Shown: piece after piece, positions 1-9,111 of the stretch
How positions within the stretch are numbered: position 1 is the stretch's first letter
How the letters are laid out: every line of letters starts with the position of its first letter
Source: Halobacteriales archaeon SW_7_65_23
Lineage (GTDB): Archaea > Halobacteriota > Halobacteria > Halobacteriales > Haloarculaceae
Length of the DNA stretch: 58,051 bases
Direction: 5' to 3'
NCBI GenBank assembly: GCA_003022725.1
Contig: PXSQ01000055.1
Location: 1-58,051 of the forward strand
The notes under the pieces: generated by a model
The model's input: only the letters and a program-made list of their open reading frames with translations
Databases searched by the model: none
Told to the model about the DNA's origin: nothing
Position numbers and translations under genes: made by a program

Positions 1-2
1 CG

Positions 3-92
3 TTCTACGCCTCCTTCACCGGACACGATGTCGAAACCACAAACAACTGGCTGAAACAGTTCGCCTGGACGTGGAACGTCTGTCTAAGTTAA
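3..92 (+). mobile_element. 3' end of an IS6-type transposase (cut by the window edge)
   Basis: The first 29 codons are open and end at TAA. The peptide contains ETTNNWLKQFAWTWN, which resembles the C-terminal tail of haloarchaeal IS6-family DDE transposases; the element at the far end of this window has ETAQSWLKAFTVYHN at the same place. Only this tail is visible, so the family call rests on one short block. The reading frame runs towards gpdC, which is on the opposite strand and begins its stop codon 30 bases later. Confidence 0.5.
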
Positions 93-121
93 CGGTGCCC
101 CGGCTCATCCCGAAAGCACTA

Positions 122-1483
122 TCAGACGCCCCTGCCGTCGACCAGCGCCGCTTCGAGTAGTTCCAGCGGGTGACGGATGTCGTAGCCGGTGCCGTGCTCC
201 ATCTGCATCGCACAGGTTGGGCACTCGGTCATCCCGGTGTCTCCCTCGGCGTGCTCCATGTGCTCGAACATCTCCTCGCCGATCTCCATCGACTTCTCGT
301 ACTTCTCGGCCTTCCAGCCGTACGTGCCCGAGATGCCCGAACAGGACTCGCCGACGTCCTCGATGCCGACGCCGTCGACGTCGCGGAACAGCTCCAGGGC
401 CTGCCGTTCGAGCCCCTGGTTGCGGGCGTGACACGGCGCGTGGTACGCGAACTCCTCGGCGAGGTCGCCGCTGACCTCCACCTCTGCGAGCTCGCCCTGC
501 AGATCCTCGTGGATCCGGAGGTACTCCAGGGATTCGAACGTGTTGGCGGCGACGTCGTCGATCCCCGGGATGTCGAACAGCTCCGGGTACTCCTGGCGCA
601 GCGCCATCGAACAGGAGGTGCAGGACGCGATGGCGTCGTACCCCTGGTCGACGAGGTCCGACATCGAGGAGACGTTCACCTCGGCGTGCCGGCGCGCGTC
701 GTCGAGCATCCCGTTGGCAAACATCGGCGTTCCCGAACACTTCTGCTCGGGCACGACGACCTCGTAGCCGAAGTGCTCGTACACACGGACCATCGCCTTC
801 CCCACCTCCGTCGTGTTGTAGTTCGAGTAGCAGCCGTGGAAGTAGGCGACCTTCTTGTCGGCGTCCTCGGGGAGTCCACGCTCGCGGCGAGCCGCCTGGG
901 CGCGTTCTTTCGACCCCGCGGCGGCGCCGCGTTTGTCCCACCACTCGCGGAACGTCTCGGTGGCGAACTCGGGGAACTCCCGCTCTTTGGTGACGTTCAT
1001 CGCGACGTTCGCGAGCCGCGGCAGCTTGCTCGCCAGCCAGGCAGACGTCCGGTAGTTCGAGAGGATGCGGTTGCGCCAGTACTCGATCGACGTCTTGTCC
1101 ATCTGCTCGCTGACGTACTCCCCGCGGGCGGTGTTGTGCATCTGCGACAGTGGCACGCCCGCCGGGCAGGCGTTGTCACAGCGCATGCAGTTCGAACAAT
1201 CCATCACCGAGTCGTCGATCTCGTGCTCGTCGTCGCGCTGCTTGAGCCGCCACTGCTCGGGGCCCTGGAACTTCGGCCCCGGGAACTCGTCGTCGACCTC
1301 TGCGACCGGACAGTTCGTGTCGCAGGTCGAACACTTATAACAGGAGTCCGATCCCGGTCGCAGGTCGAAGTCGTCGCTGTCCGGGAACACGTCGACCGGC
1401 TCGAACTTCTCGCCCGTATTCGGTGCCGACGGATTGAACTCTCCGTCCGGATCCGTCTCAGTCGGTTGTTCTGCGTCGCTCAT
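122..1483 (-). CDS. gpdC: Anaerobic-type glycerol-3-phosphate dehydrogenase subunit C (Fe-S subunit)
   Basis: This 453-aa iron-sulfur subunit passes electrons from G3P oxidation by GpdA/B to the membrane quinone pool. Two 4Fe-4S motifs are visible: C48, C51, C54, C58 and C96, C99, C102, C106. Two CCG-type cysteine-rich domains follow, around residues 218-260 (GCYSNYN, KCSGTP) and 345-390 (APCH, SCSGISG). This matches GlpC and heterodisulfide reductase-D-like architecture. The gene is third in gpdABC and its ATG overlaps the gpdB stop by 4 nt, so the two are translationally coupled. In Haloferax volcanii the bacterial-type GpdABC is the main route of glycerol catabolism; the same role is inferred here. 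Confidence 0.93.
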   Translation of the reverse strand: MSDAEQPTETDPDGEFNPSAPNTGEKFEPVDVFPDSDDFDLRPGSDSCYKCSTCDTNCPVAEVDDEFPGPKFQGPEQWRLKQRDDEHEIDDSVMDCSNCMRCDNACPAGVPLSQMHNTARGEYVSEQMDKTSIEYWRNRILSNYRTSAWLASKLPRLANVAMNVTKEREFPEFATETFREWWDKRGAAAGSKERAQAARRERGLPEDADKKVAYFHGCYSNYNTTEVGKAMVRVYEHFGYEVVVPEQKCSGTPMFANGMLDDARRHAEVNVSSMSDLVDQGYDAIASCTSCSMALRQEYPELFDIPGIDDVAANTFESLEYLRIHEDLQGELAEVEVSGDLAEEFAYHAPCHARNQGLERQALELFRDVDGVGIEDVGESCSGISGTYGWKAEKYEKSMEIGEEMFEHMEHAEGDTGMTECPTCAMQMEHGTGYDIRHPLELLEAALVDGRGV

Positions 1484-2754
1484 ACTGCCTCCTGTGCCGC
1501 GCTCCGGCCAGCCGCATACCCAGTCGCAATCGAGACGCCGCTGCCGGATTTCTCGGCGGCCAGGTCGTAGCCGCCTAACACCGACCCCGCCGCCCGCAGG
1601 TTGGGGAACTCGACGTCACCGCCCCCGTCGAGCGGCCTGAGGTCGTTGTCCGTCTCGACCCCAAAGCGGGCGAACTCGTGGTCGCCGAACACCTCGTTCT
1701 CGAACCAGTCGTAGCGGTCCGCTGGGTGGGGGATGTGACAGTCGAAGATCGGTTCGTACACACCCTCGCGGTCGGACTGGACGCCCTTGCCCACGAGGCC
1801 GCCCGTCGCCAGGACGTACTCCTCGGCGGTGTTCGGAATCTCCGCCCCGTTTTTCTCGATGTAGACGCGCTCGATCCGGTCCTCGCCGTCGAAGTCGACG
1901 ACGGGGTTGCCCGTCTCGATGCTCGCGCCGGCCTCGTCGAGCGCCGCGAACAGGGCGTCCTCCAGTCGCAGGCCGGGCAGCGAGGGCGGGCCCATCGGTA
2001 CCTCGAACACGTCGGCGCTCAGCCGGTCGGCGAGGTCGGCTCTTACAGCCCCGGCGTGGTCGTCGCCGAGGACGGCCGGGAACCCGACGCGCTCCTCCTC
2101 GTCGAGTTCGGTGTTGACGCGTGCGGCCAGCGCCTCCCGGGCCGGCCGGTCGCGCCCTCTGACTGTGACCTCGCCGTTCGTGTCCAGCAGTTTCGCGTAC
2201 CGGGTCACCTTCGCGTCCGCGCGCAGGTCGCCCGGGAACTGGATCGTGACGCCGCGCACGTCGAAGGGGACCCCCGCGGCGTCGAGGTGCGCGGCGGCGT
2301 GTGGCGCGTCAAAGTCGGTCATCGACTCCAGGCCCACGAGCATGAGGTCGCGCGTGTCGCTGGCGAGCCCCGCGCTCGCACTCGCCGGGTACCGCGCCGT
2401 CGGCTTGATCGTCCCCCCGTGGGTCGGCAGCAAGGCGTTCGTATCGGTGTGCCCGCCCTGGTAGTTCGGGACGGCATCGTCGAACAGGTCGAGCCCCTCA
2501 CGGACCGCGTCGATCCCGACGGTCCGGTACGGGTGCGGGTCCGGCAACTCCGGGATCGTTGCGTAGGGATCGGTCACCGGTCCTTCCCCGTCGTGCGTGT
2601 ATCCGAGCACGTCGACGAGGCCGGACGCGCTCCGTAGCGTGCTCTGCTTGTACGACACCAGGCGGACGTCCGCCCCCGTCCGCGCGGCCGACAGCGCGCT
2701 CGTGAGGCCGGCGAGCCCCCCGCCGATCACCAGCACCTCCGACTCAATCGCCAT
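1480..2754 (-). CDS. gpdB: Anaerobic-type glycerol-3-phosphate dehydrogenase subunit B
   Basis: A 424-aa flavoprotein subunit. The N-terminus has a dinucleotide-binding Rossmann motif ([13 protein letters not shown], about residues 8-20), and a glycine-rich FAD block ([19 protein letters not shown]) lies near the C-terminus. In GlpABC, subunit B is thought to link the catalytic A subunit to the Fe-S subunit C. The gene overlaps gpdA by 11 nt at its start and gpdC by 4 nt at its end, so all three are one tight transcription and translation unit. Length and motifs look intact. Confidence 0.92.
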   Translation of the reverse strand: MAIESEVLVIGGGLAGLTSALSAARTGADVRLVSYKQSTLRSASGLVDVLGYTHDGEGPVTDPYATIPELPDPHPYRTVGIDAVREGLDLFDDAVPNYQGGHTDTNALLPTHGGTIKPTARYPASASAGLASDTRDLMLVGLESMTDFDAPHAAAHLDAAGVPFDVRGVTIQFPGDLRADAKVTRYAKLLDTNGEVTVRGRDRPAREALAARVNTELDEEERVGFPAVLGDDHAGAVRADLADRLSADVFEVPMGPPSLPGLRLEDALFAALDEAGASIETGNPVVDFDGEDRIERVYIEKNGAEIPNTAEEYVLATGGLVGKGVQSDREGVYEPIFDCHIPHPADRYDWFENEVFGDHEFARFGVETDNDLRPLDGGGDVEFPNLRAAGSVLGGYDLAAEKSGSGVSIATGYAAGRSAAQEAV

Positions 2755-4474
2755 GCTCGGTGCCCCCGTCGGCAGCGACGCCAGCTTCCCCGGAGGACTG
2801 CGCCGGTGTCGACCCCGCGTCGAACGCGGCGAAGTCGACCGGCTCCCCGTCGGCCGGATCGTTGTCGCGGTTCTGCGTCGTCGCGTGCAGCGCGTAGTTC
2901 AACATCGCCTGGGAGAGCTGCTCGCCCCAGAGCGCGTGGCGCTGGCCCTTCCAGCGCTCGGCGAGCAGTTCGTCCCAGGCCTGGCGGGCGACCGACTCGT
3001 CGTACTCGCCGTGGAGTTCGTTCGCCATCCGGTGACAGCAGAACCCGCCCTGGCAGTTGCCCATCGACGCGCGGGTCCGGATCCGGACGGCGTTGAGGTC
3101 CGAGCCCGACTGCTCGATGGCGTCCTGGATCTCGGCGCGCGTGACCCCCTCGCAGTTGCAGACGACCGGGTTGGGGTCGGTCGTCTTCAGCACCTCGTCG
3201 GCCCGCGAGCCCAGCCGTTCGACGCTACGCCGGCCGATCGGCGAGCGGAGGCCGAACTCGTCCATGTAATCGCGGAGCACGGAGAACTTCTCGCTGCCCG
3301 GCAGCGGGACGTCGGCGGTGCGGCAGTCGGCGTCGATGCCGAACTGGTTGCAGACGTGGTCGCTGATTTCCTCGCCCATCATCCGGTAGGTGGTGAACTT
3401 CCCGCCGACGATGCTGGTCATCCCCGGCAGGTCGTCGCGGGTCTCGTGGTCCAGCAGGAAGTAGTCGCGGGTGATGTCCGTCGGATCGTCGCTGCCAACG
3501 TCCGGCGGCTCGTACAGCGGCCGCACGCCCCAGAAGGAGCGGATCGTCCGCGCCTCCTCCAGTATCGGGACCAGCTCCTTCAGCTCGTCGATCATCAGGT
3601 CGACCTCCCACTGCTCCTCGGGGTACTCCGCCGGGTCCTCGACCTCCTCGTCGGTCGTGCCGAGGATCGCGGTCGTCTCGTGGGGGACGATGATGTCCGC
3701 GTCGCCTTTCGGCCGACAGCGGTTGATCACGGTGTCGACCTGCCGGACGTTCATGATCGTCATGACGCCCTTCGAGGGTCGCACTTCGATGTCGACGTCC
3801 GCCATCTCCCCGATCCGCCCGGCCCAGGCGCCCGTGGCGTTTACTACGTAGTCGGCCCTGATCTCCTCGCGGCCCCCCTCGGTCCCGTGGACCCGTTTGC
3901 CCGATCCCGAGTCGTGCTCGACCTCCAGCCCGACGACCTCGCCGTCCTCGACGAGCAGGTCGGTCACCGTCGTGTGGGTCTCGATGCGAGCGCCGTGTTC
4001 CATCGCGCTCGCGGCGTTGGCGACCACCAGCCGGAACGGGTCGATCGCCCCGTCCGGGACGGTGATCGCCTTGTCGATGTCCTTCGCGAGGTGGGGTTCC
4101 ATCGCCCGCGCTTCCTCCCGCGAAACTACCTCTGCGGGGATCCCACACTCCTCACAGCCGGCCAGCTTCTCCTGGAAGTACTTCTCCGTGTCCTCCGGGC
4201 GCTTGACGAACAGGCCACCCGTCATCTCGACGCAGTGGCTCGCGATGTCCCTGAGGACGCGGTTCTCCTCGATGCACTCCGTCGCACTGGCCTGATCCGC
4301 GACGGCGTACCGGCCGCCGCTGTGGAGCAGGCCGTGCATCCGACCGGTCGTGCCGTGTGTGAGATTCCCCTGCTCGACGAGTGTCACGTCGAGTCCCCGC
4401 ATCGAGAGGTCCCGGGCGATGCCGATCCCGGTCGAACCGCCGCCAATGACGGCGATGTGTGGTGCGGATGCCAT
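2744..4474 (-). CDS. gpdA: Anaerobic-type glycerol-3-phosphate dehydrogenase catalytic subunit A
   Basis: A 576-aa FAD enzyme that oxidises sn-glycerol 3-phosphate to dihydroxyacetone phosphate. The N-terminal FAD fold shows [15 protein letters not shown] followed by [14 protein letters not shown]. The C-terminus carries a BFD-like [2Fe-2S] block with [11 protein letters not shown] and GNCQGGFCC, typical of GlpA. An in-frame ATG 24 nt upstream (4498) exists. The ATG at 4474 is preferred because the TATA-like box ATAAAATAAAG lies about 27-35 nt before it, which suits leaderless transcription. It is first gene of gpdABC and divergent from glpK. A truncated paralogue lies at 47837-48346. Confidence 0.93.
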   Translation of the reverse strand: MASAPHIAVIGGGSTGIGIARDLSMRGLDVTLVEQGNLTHGTTGRMHGLLHSGGRYAVADQASATECIEENRVLRDIASHCVEMTGGLFVKRPEDTEKYFQEKLAGCEECGIPAEVVSREEARAMEPHLAKDIDKAITVPDGAIDPFRLVVANAASAMEHGARIETHTTVTDLLVEDGEVVGLEVEHDSGSGKRVHGTEGGREEIRADYVVNATGAWAGRIGEMADVDIEVRPSKGVMTIMNVRQVDTVINRCRPKGDADIIVPHETTAILGTTDEEVEDPAEYPEEQWEVDLMIDELKELVPILEEARTIRSFWGVRPLYEPPDVGSDDPTDITRDYFLLDHETRDDLPGMTSIVGGKFTTYRMMGEEISDHVCNQFGIDADCRTADVPLPGSEKFSVLRDYMDEFGLRSPIGRRSVERLGSRADEVLKTTDPNPVVCNCEGVTRAEIQDAIEQSGSDLNAVRIRTRASMGNCQGGFCCHRMANELHGEYDESVARQAWDELLAERWKGQRHALWGEQLSQAMLNYALHATTQNRDNDPADGEPVDFAAFDAGSTPAQSSGEAGVAADGGTEHGD

Positions 4475-4497
4475 CTTGTCCCCGTTGGGAGTCAACA

Positions 4498-4512
4498 TAC
4501 TTTATTTTATCG
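4498..4512 (-). promoter_or_regulatory. TATA-like box of gpdABC
   Basis: On the minus strand the sequence reads ATAAAATAAAG, centred about 30 nt upstream of the chosen gpdA ATG (4474). This is the spacing expected of a haloarchaeal leaderless promoter. The box overlaps the alternative upstream ATG at 4498, which argues against that start. Confidence 0.6.
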
Positions 4513-4792
4513 ACGAATACCAATCTACAGTAAAGACAGTGTAGTGACGCATGGTACTAACTGACGAACCGTTTGAACGTCCCTTGTGGATCAGTGACCT
4601 ATCAGTATAGAAGTCTCGGGTAGAAAGCGTGAGAACACCGGAGAGAGACCCTCTGGACGCGTGTCCTATCAACAGCCGCCGGGGTGCATCCGGTACCGGT
4701 TTTCTATCACGTCTGGTAATGCGCGGGTAAATATTATAAACGTCGGTAACCGATAGCTGCCGAACTACAGGATGTACCGACTGTTCAAACTG

Positions 4793-4820
4793 CTTATCGC
4801 GGGGTGTTATAAGCGATAAG
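4793..4820. repeat. Inverted repeat in the gpdA-glpK gap
   Basis: CTTATCGC (4793-4800) and GCGATAAG (4813-4820) are perfect 8-bp arms, 12 nt apart, enclosing a TATA-like GTTATAA. The flanks also hold an imperfect direct repeat, CGATAGCTGCCG (4751-4762) and CGATAGTTGCCG (about 4822-4833). It could be an operator or a relic promoter of the ugpB-like fragment downstream. No regulator gene is encoded in the window to assign it to. Confidence 0.35.
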
Positions 4821-4949
4821 TCGATAGTTGCCGTTCGGTAGTGGGGACGGTAACGACGAGGCAGCAGACGACCGAACTCGTGGAAGTGTCGACCCGCGTC
4901 ACGACGCTGTCCGAGCGGGCCGAGACGCGGAGGAGACCCTCGAACACTT

Positions 4950-5050
4950 CCGGTCCCGTTCAACGCCTCGAACCCGATCCTAGGGTACAACCGGGACGCG
5001 TTCAGGCGGGCCGGGCTCGACCCCGACCGGCCGGGTCGACAACCTTCGTC
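4950..5050 (+). pseudogene. Fragment of a UgpB-type solute-binding protein
   Basis: One reading frame around 4950-5040 gives PVPFNASNPILGYNRDAF followed by RRAGLDPDRP. This closely resembles the conserved block of UgpB-like glycerol-3-phosphate or sugar ABC binding proteins (consensus of the type PFNxSNPxLxYN...F..AGLDPD, from memory). The frame is broken on both sides and no full gene exists. In a glycerol locus such a remnant is plausible as the relic of a lost transporter operon. The rest of the 4513-5142 gap shows no other coding signal. Confidence 0.4.
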
Positions 5051-5142
5051 GCGTCCGATCAGTGAACTTTTTTCCCGTCCGACAACTTCACCCTCCCCGA
5101 TATCCGGGATCTCTTTACGCACACTCCCAGCCCCAGTAGTTA

Positions 5143-5204
5143 CTTTTATAATGATTCACTATATTGTTTACCAACACGGCGGAATAGATCGTAAACTTTC
5201 CGCC
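5143..5204 (+). promoter_or_regulatory. glpK promoter with an operator-like inverted repeat
   Basis: Two TATA-like boxes are visible, CTTTTATAAT (5143-5152) and ACTATATTG (about 5157-5165), 60-80 nt before the glpK ATG. Between them and the start codon lies the inverted repeat GGCGGAA (5178-5184) / TTCCGCC (5198-5204), 7-bp arms with 13 nt between. Its position close to or just after the transcription start suits a repressor operator, for example for a glycerol-responsive regulator. This is inference. The same repeat is not found before the second glpK. Confidence 0.4.
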
Positions 5205-5224
5205 TAACGGAGACTGGATAAACC

Positions 5225-6766
5225 ATGTCAAACACGTACGTAGGTGCAATCGATCAGGGGACGACAGGGACCCGCTTTATGGCATTCAACCACAGCGGGG
5301 AGATCGTCGCCAACGCATACAAGAAACACGAACAGATCTACCCGGAACCCGGCTGGGTCGAGCACGACCCCGAGGAGATCTGGGAGAACACGACGGAAGT
5401 CGTCAACCAGGGGCTTGACGAAGCGGGCCTCGACGCCTCCCAACTGGAAGCGCTGGGGATCACCAACCAGCGTGAGACCACGGTCGTCTGGGACGCTGAG
5501 ACTGGGAAGCCAGTATACAACGCCTTGGTCTGGCAGGACCGGCGGACCACAGACCGGGTCGAGGAGCTGGAGGCGGAGAACAAGGTCGGCTGGATCCGGG
5601 GCAAAACGGGCCTGGAAGCTGACGCGTACTTCTCGGCGACCAAGACCGAGTGGATCCTCGATAATGCGGATCCGATCAAGCTCCAGCGGATCCGCCCGGA
5701 GGACGTCCGCGACCGCGCCGAAGACGGCGAACTCCTGATGGGGACGATCGACTCATGGCTGATCTACAACCTCACCGGGAATCATATCACGGACGTCTCG
5801 AACGCCTCGCGGACGATGCTGTACAACATCCACGATCTGGAGTGGGACGAGGATCTCCTGGAGGAGTTCGGCGTCCCCGAGTCGATGCTGCCTGAAGTGC
5901 GGCCATCGTCCGACGAGGACTACTACGGCACGACCGATGCCGACGGGTTCCTGGGGGCCGAGGTGCCCGTCGCAGGGGCGCTGGGCGATCAGCAGGCGGC
6001 GATGTTCGGCCAGACGTGTTTCGACGAGGGCGACGCGAAAAACACGTACGGCACTGGCTCGTTCTACTTGATGAACACCGGCGAGGAAGCCGTCGAATCC
6101 GAACACGGCCTGCTGACGACCATCAGCTTCCAGCAGTCGGGTGAACCCGTCCAGTACGCGCTGGAAGGGGCCATCTTCATCACCGGCGCCGCCATCGAAT
6201 GGCTCGAAGACGTCAGCCTCATCGACGACGCCGCCGAGACCGCGGAGCTCGCACGCTCCGTCGATTCGACAGACGGCGTGTACATGGTTCCGGCGTTCAC
6301 GGGCCTGGGCGCGCCCCACTGGGACGGCCGCGCACGCGGCACCATCGTCGGCATGACCCGCGGCACGGAACGCGAACACCTCGTGCGTGCGACGCTGGAG
6401 TCGATCGCCTACCAGACCCGCGACGTCGCCGAAGCGATGGAAGCGGACTCGGGCGTTGAGACGACGAGTCTGCGCGTCGACGGCGGCGCAGTGAAGAACA
6501 ACTTCCTGTGTCAGCTGCAGTCCGACATCATCCAGACCGAAATCGTGCGGCCGGAAGTCGACGAGACGACGGCGCTGGGCTCGGCGTACGCCGCGGGGCT
6601 GGCGGTCGGCTACTGGGACGACCTCGACAGCCTGCGGGACAACTGGCAGGTCGACAGTGACTTCCAGCCGGAGATGGACGACGCGGACGCCGACAGCATG
6701 TACAGCCGCTGGGACGACGCTGTCGAGCGGTCACTCGACTGGGCAGTGGACGACGAGAATGAGTAA
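5225..6766 (+). CDS. glpK: Glycerol kinase 1
   Basis: A 513-aa FGGY-family kinase that phosphorylates glycerol to sn-glycerol 3-phosphate with ATP. Visible sites include the N-terminal phosphate loop DQGTTGTR (10-17), the glycerol-binding R83-E84 (TNQRET), W103 (VWQDRRT) and Y135, which fall at the same numbers as the Escherichia coli enzyme. Downstream are GALGDQQAAMFGQ (251-263) and VDGGAVKNNFLCQL near the C-terminus. Length is normal for the family. It diverges from gpdABC and is followed after 2 nt by the putative glycerol facilitator, so kinase and uptake genes probably share a transcript. In Haloferax volcanii glycerol kinase is the sole entry point for glycerol. Confidence 0.96.
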   Translation: MSNTYVGAIDQGTTGTRFMAFNHSGEIVANAYKKHEQIYPEPGWVEHDPEEIWENTTEVVNQGLDEAGLDASQLEALGITNQRETTVVWDAETGKPVYNALVWQDRRTTDRVEELEAENKVGWIRGKTGLEADAYFSATKTEWILDNADPIKLQRIRPEDVRDRAEDGELLMGTIDSWLIYNLTGNHITDVSNASRTMLYNIHDLEWDEDLLEEFGVPESMLPEVRPSSDEDYYGTTDADGFLGAEVPVAGALGDQQAAMFGQTCFDEGDAKNTYGTGSFYLMNTGEEAVESEHGLLTTISFQQSGEPVQYALEGAIFITGAAIEWLEDVSLIDDAAETAELARSVDSTDGVYMVPAFTGLGAPHWDGRARGTIVGMTRGTEREHLVRATLESIAYQTRDVAEAMEADSGVETTSLRVDGGAVKNNFLCQLQSDIIQTEIVRPEVDETTALGSAYAAGLAVGYWDDLDSLRDNWQVDSDFQPEMDDADADSMYSRWDDAVERSLDWAVDDENE

Positions 6767-6768
6767 AC

Positions 6769-7941
6769 ATGGTGCTGGAGCTCACACCCGAGACGGTCTT
6801 CGTACTGGCTGATCTGGCCGACGTGTCGGATCAGCTGCTGCAGACCGGGTACGACACGGGCGATCCCGGCGACGTTATCGACCAACTGACCCGGCCGGAA
6901 CTCTGGATCGGTGCCGCAGCGGGCGGCGCGTTCGGTGCCGCACTCGGCGCCCTGCCGGCGTTCTGTTTCACCGGGTTTCTCGTCATCGCCGGCGTTTTCG
7001 GCGGCGGCGGATTCGGTGTCGGGACCGGGTTCGGTCCGGTGTTCGGCCCACACATCAGCTTCGCAGGCGGTGCAGCAGCCACTGCCTACGCCGCCCAGGC
7101 TGGCAAAATGGAGTCAGGGTTCGACTACCATAACGGGAAAGACATCACATTCGCGTTGGGCAGTCGACCAGACATACTGGCCGTCGGTGCAGCGTTCGGG
7201 GTACTCGGTCTGACGCTCGAACAGGTTTCGCGTCAACTCCAGCTCCCGCTGGACCCGATTCCGCTGTCGATCTGTATCAGCGCAGTCATCCACCGTGCTG
7301 TGTTCGGCTACAGCATCGTCGGAACGGTCAGTGACAAGGCGAACGGCTACTTCGACATGGGGCCGTTCGAGCGCGAGGAGACGCGCGAACCCGGCGAGGT
7401 CAACGGCGACGGCGAGAAAGACAGCGAGGATCGCCTCGCCGTCGAGCCGTGGCTGCCGGAGATGTACAAGTGGTCACACGTCTCGGCGATCGGGCTGGTC
7501 ACCGGTGGCGCAGCCTCGTTCGTCGCATTCCGGCTTATCAGTAGTGGACTCGGTGTCAACGCGGCCTTCGCTGGCTTCGGGATCAGTGCAGCGTCACTGA
7601 CTTTCCTGAATCTGGGAATCGGACGGATTCCCGCCACCCACCACATGACACTGCCGGCAGCGACGGCATACATGGCAACGCACGAAGATATCATCGTGAA
7701 TGTCGGTGGTATCGACCCCGGCGGACTGTCTGTTGGGCTGGTCCCGGCGCTGATAATCGGTACGCTGTTCGGGCTCCTCGGCGCACTGATCGGCGAGGTC
7801 CACCAGCGGATCTTCTACGCCCACGGCGGCACCCACTTCGACCCGCCAGCAGCGTCCATCGTTGTCACCACGCTGATCATTGGCCTGCTCACCGCGGCCG
7901 AAGTGCTCAGCTGGGGCGTCTGGATCCCGGGCACCACGTAG
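6769..7941 (+). CDS. glpX: Putative glycerol uptake protein (haloarchaeal GlpX type)
   Basis: A 390-aa polytopic membrane protein with many small-residue-rich hydrophobic segments (for example residues 45-90, 130-165, 225-280, 315-380). A hydrophilic, acidic loop lies at about 200-235. It begins 2 nt after the glpK stop. In Haloferax volcanii the gene cotranscribed with glpK was named glpX and proposed as a glycerol facilitator. It is unrelated to the bacterial fructose-bisphosphatase also called GlpX, and no aquaporin NPA motif is seen. The transport function rests on context. Confidence 0.7.
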   Translation: MVLELTPETVFVLADLADVSDQLLQTGYDTGDPGDVIDQLTRPELWIGAAAGGAFGAALGALPAFCFTGFLVIAGVFGGGGFGVGTGFGPVFGPHISFAGGAAATAYAAQAGKMESGFDYHNGKDITFALGSRPDILAVGAAFGVLGLTLEQVSRQLQLPLDPIPLSICISAVIHRAVFGYSIVGTVSDKANGYFDMGPFEREETREPGEVNGDGEKDSEDRLAVEPWLPEMYKWSHVSAIGLVTGGAASFVAFRLISSGLGVNAAFAGFGISAASLTFLNLGIGRIPATHHMTLPAATAYMATHEDIIVNVGGIDPGGLSVGLVPALIIGTLFGLLGALIGEVHQRIFYAHGGTHFDPPAASIVVTTLIIGLLTAAEVLSWGVWIPGTT

Positions 7942-7959
7942 AACCAACCGCTTCCGATT

Positions 7960-7971
7960 CCGATTTTTTAA
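7960..7971 (+). terminator. T-rich stretch after glpX
   Basis: About 20 nt after the glpX stop the sequence reads CGATTTTTTAATG. Archaeal transcription commonly ends at such T-runs. No hairpin is visible before it, so this is only a candidate terminator for the glpK-glpX unit. Confidence 0.35.
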
Positions 7972-8071
7972 TGACCGACACTGAAAGACAGCCCGGCGAG
8001 TGCAACGGAACTCGCAGCGGCGCCTGGACAGGTACCGCGGGATTGAATAGGCCGGTGGCAAATCGATAACT

Positions 8072-8473
8072 ATGTCGGACGTACAGCTCTCAGACCGGAT
8101 GATCCGGGCCGACCGCCTGAGCAAGGTACTCGCCCTGGTCGTCGCGATGGTGTTTTTCGTGGGTAGCCTCTGGCTGACCGAGGCCCAGTACATCAGTTCC
8201 ATCGCCGCCGCGGGGGCGGGGATCGGCGCACGATTTCTGCTCCCCTATGGCGTCAGCCTCACCGTGCCCGAGGGCGAGGGCGTCTCGATCGAAGACCACC
8301 CTGGAACAGGGAACTACCATCACGGCGCGGTCGGGGCGGCGTTGCTGCTCGGCTCTCTCGTCATGGTGGGGGTACTGGCTGAAACAGGGGAGACGAACCT
8401 GACGCTGGCGCTCGGTCTGATTGCGATGGGGTTTCTGTTCGTGATCTTCTCGGAACTCCTTCCGCGCGGGTAA
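8072..8473 (+). CDS. Small four-helix membrane protein, function unknown
   Basis: A 133-aa hydrophobic protein. Hydrophobic segments lie at about residues 17-35, 42-60, 85-103 and 108-127. A hydrophilic stretch between segments two and three (EGEGVSIEDHPGTGNYHHGA) carries a His pair. I do not recognise a domain. It is separate from glpX by 130 bp that contain no gene, and convergent with the uspA gene. The start is supported by the absence of upstream coding and by the normal MSD N-terminus. Confidence 0.6.
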   Translation: MSDVQLSDRMIRADRLSKVLALVVAMVFFVGSLWLTEAQYISSIAAAGAGIGARFLLPYGVSLTVPEGEGVSIEDHPGTGNYHHGAVGAALLLGSLVMVGVLAETGETNLTLALGLIAMGFLFVIFSELLPRG

Positions 8474-8596
8474 CTGGCCCGTGCTCCACCATCGTCTCGT
8501 GGTCCCCGGTCGTCTCGTCGACCGGGGGTATCGAGGCTGCTTTGCGGTCGGTGTGGGCTGGACCGACATCGGCCGGTCGACCGGCTCCCCGTCCAC

Positions 8597-9082
8597 TCAC
8601 ACTGTCACGACCGGAACGTCGGCAGTCCGGACGACTTTCTCGGTCACACTCCCGAGGAGGTACCGGTCGAGGCCCGTTCGACCGTGGGTCCCCATCACGA
8701 TCAGGTCGATGTCCTCTGTCTCGGCGTAGTCGAGTATCGCCTCGTATGGGACGCCAGCCCGCACGGCAGTCGTCGCATCGACGTCGCCGAGTTGCTCTCT
8801 GGCCTCCTCGACGATGGACTCGCCCTGCCGTTCGAGCGTCCTCTGGACCTCCTCGGCTGTCGATCGATCACCGACCATCCCGGCAGTTCCGCCTTCGGGG
8901 TGACCAACCATCCCGGGTGCCTTCTCCTGATCCGGGTCGCTTCCGAGCCCTGCGTGAGTCGTATCGACGACGTAGAGCACGTGCACTGTCGCATCGTAGG
9001 TCTCGGCCAAGTCGCGAACGTCCTCTATCGCCGCCTCGGCGCTCTCGCTTCCGTCGGTCGGATAGAGAATGTTTGCGTACAT
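8597..9082 (-). CDS. Universal stress protein (UspA family)
   Basis: A 161-aa Usp-fold protein. It opens with MYANILYPTDGS, the usual first strand and acidic residue of the family. It ends with GTHGRTGLDRYLLGSVTEKV, which fits the ATP-binding G-x2-G-x9-G-(S/T) motif of nucleotide-binding Usp proteins. A Gly/Glu-rich loop at about 48-80 interrupts the core. Haloarchaea carry many paralogues and the stimulus cannot be read from sequence. Its 5' leader contains a perfect hairpin just ahead of a GGGGAG ribosome-binding-like sequence (see 9093-9111). Confidence 0.9.
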   Translation of the reverse strand: MYANILYPTDGSESAEAAIEDVRDLAETYDATVHVLYVVDTTHAGLGSDPDQEKAPGMVGHPEGGTAGMVGDRSTAEEVQRTLERQGESIVEEAREQLGDVDATTAVRAGVPYEAILDYAETEDIDLIVMGTHGRTGLDRYLLGSVTEKVVRTADVPVVTV

Positions 9083-9092
9083 TGTGTCTCCC

Positions 9093-9111
9093 CCCAGGGC
9101 TGTTCCCTGGG
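9093..9111 (-). promoter_or_regulatory. Hairpin in the uspA leader
   Basis: CCCAGGG (9093-9099) and CCCTGGG (9105-9111) form a perfect 7-bp stem with a 5-nt loop. On the uspA strand the 3' arm runs straight into GGGGGGAG, then ACACAATG. The stem therefore abuts and partly overlaps a Shine-Dalgarno-like purine run 5-10 nt before the start. It could mask ribosome binding or simply stabilise the leader. Confidence 0.4.

Noticed and set aside
170-4564. Very long plus-strand open frames over gpdC, gpdB and gpdA (466, 319 and 655 codons)
   Set aside because: They are antisense shadows in GC-rich DNA with Arg/Val/Leu/Asp-rich composition; the minus-strand frames carry the Fe-S and FAD motifs.
4841-5065. 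74-codon plus-strand frame in the gpdA-glpK gap
   Set aside because: Arg/Thr-rich and without a domain; a different frame over the same DNA gives the UgpB-like block.
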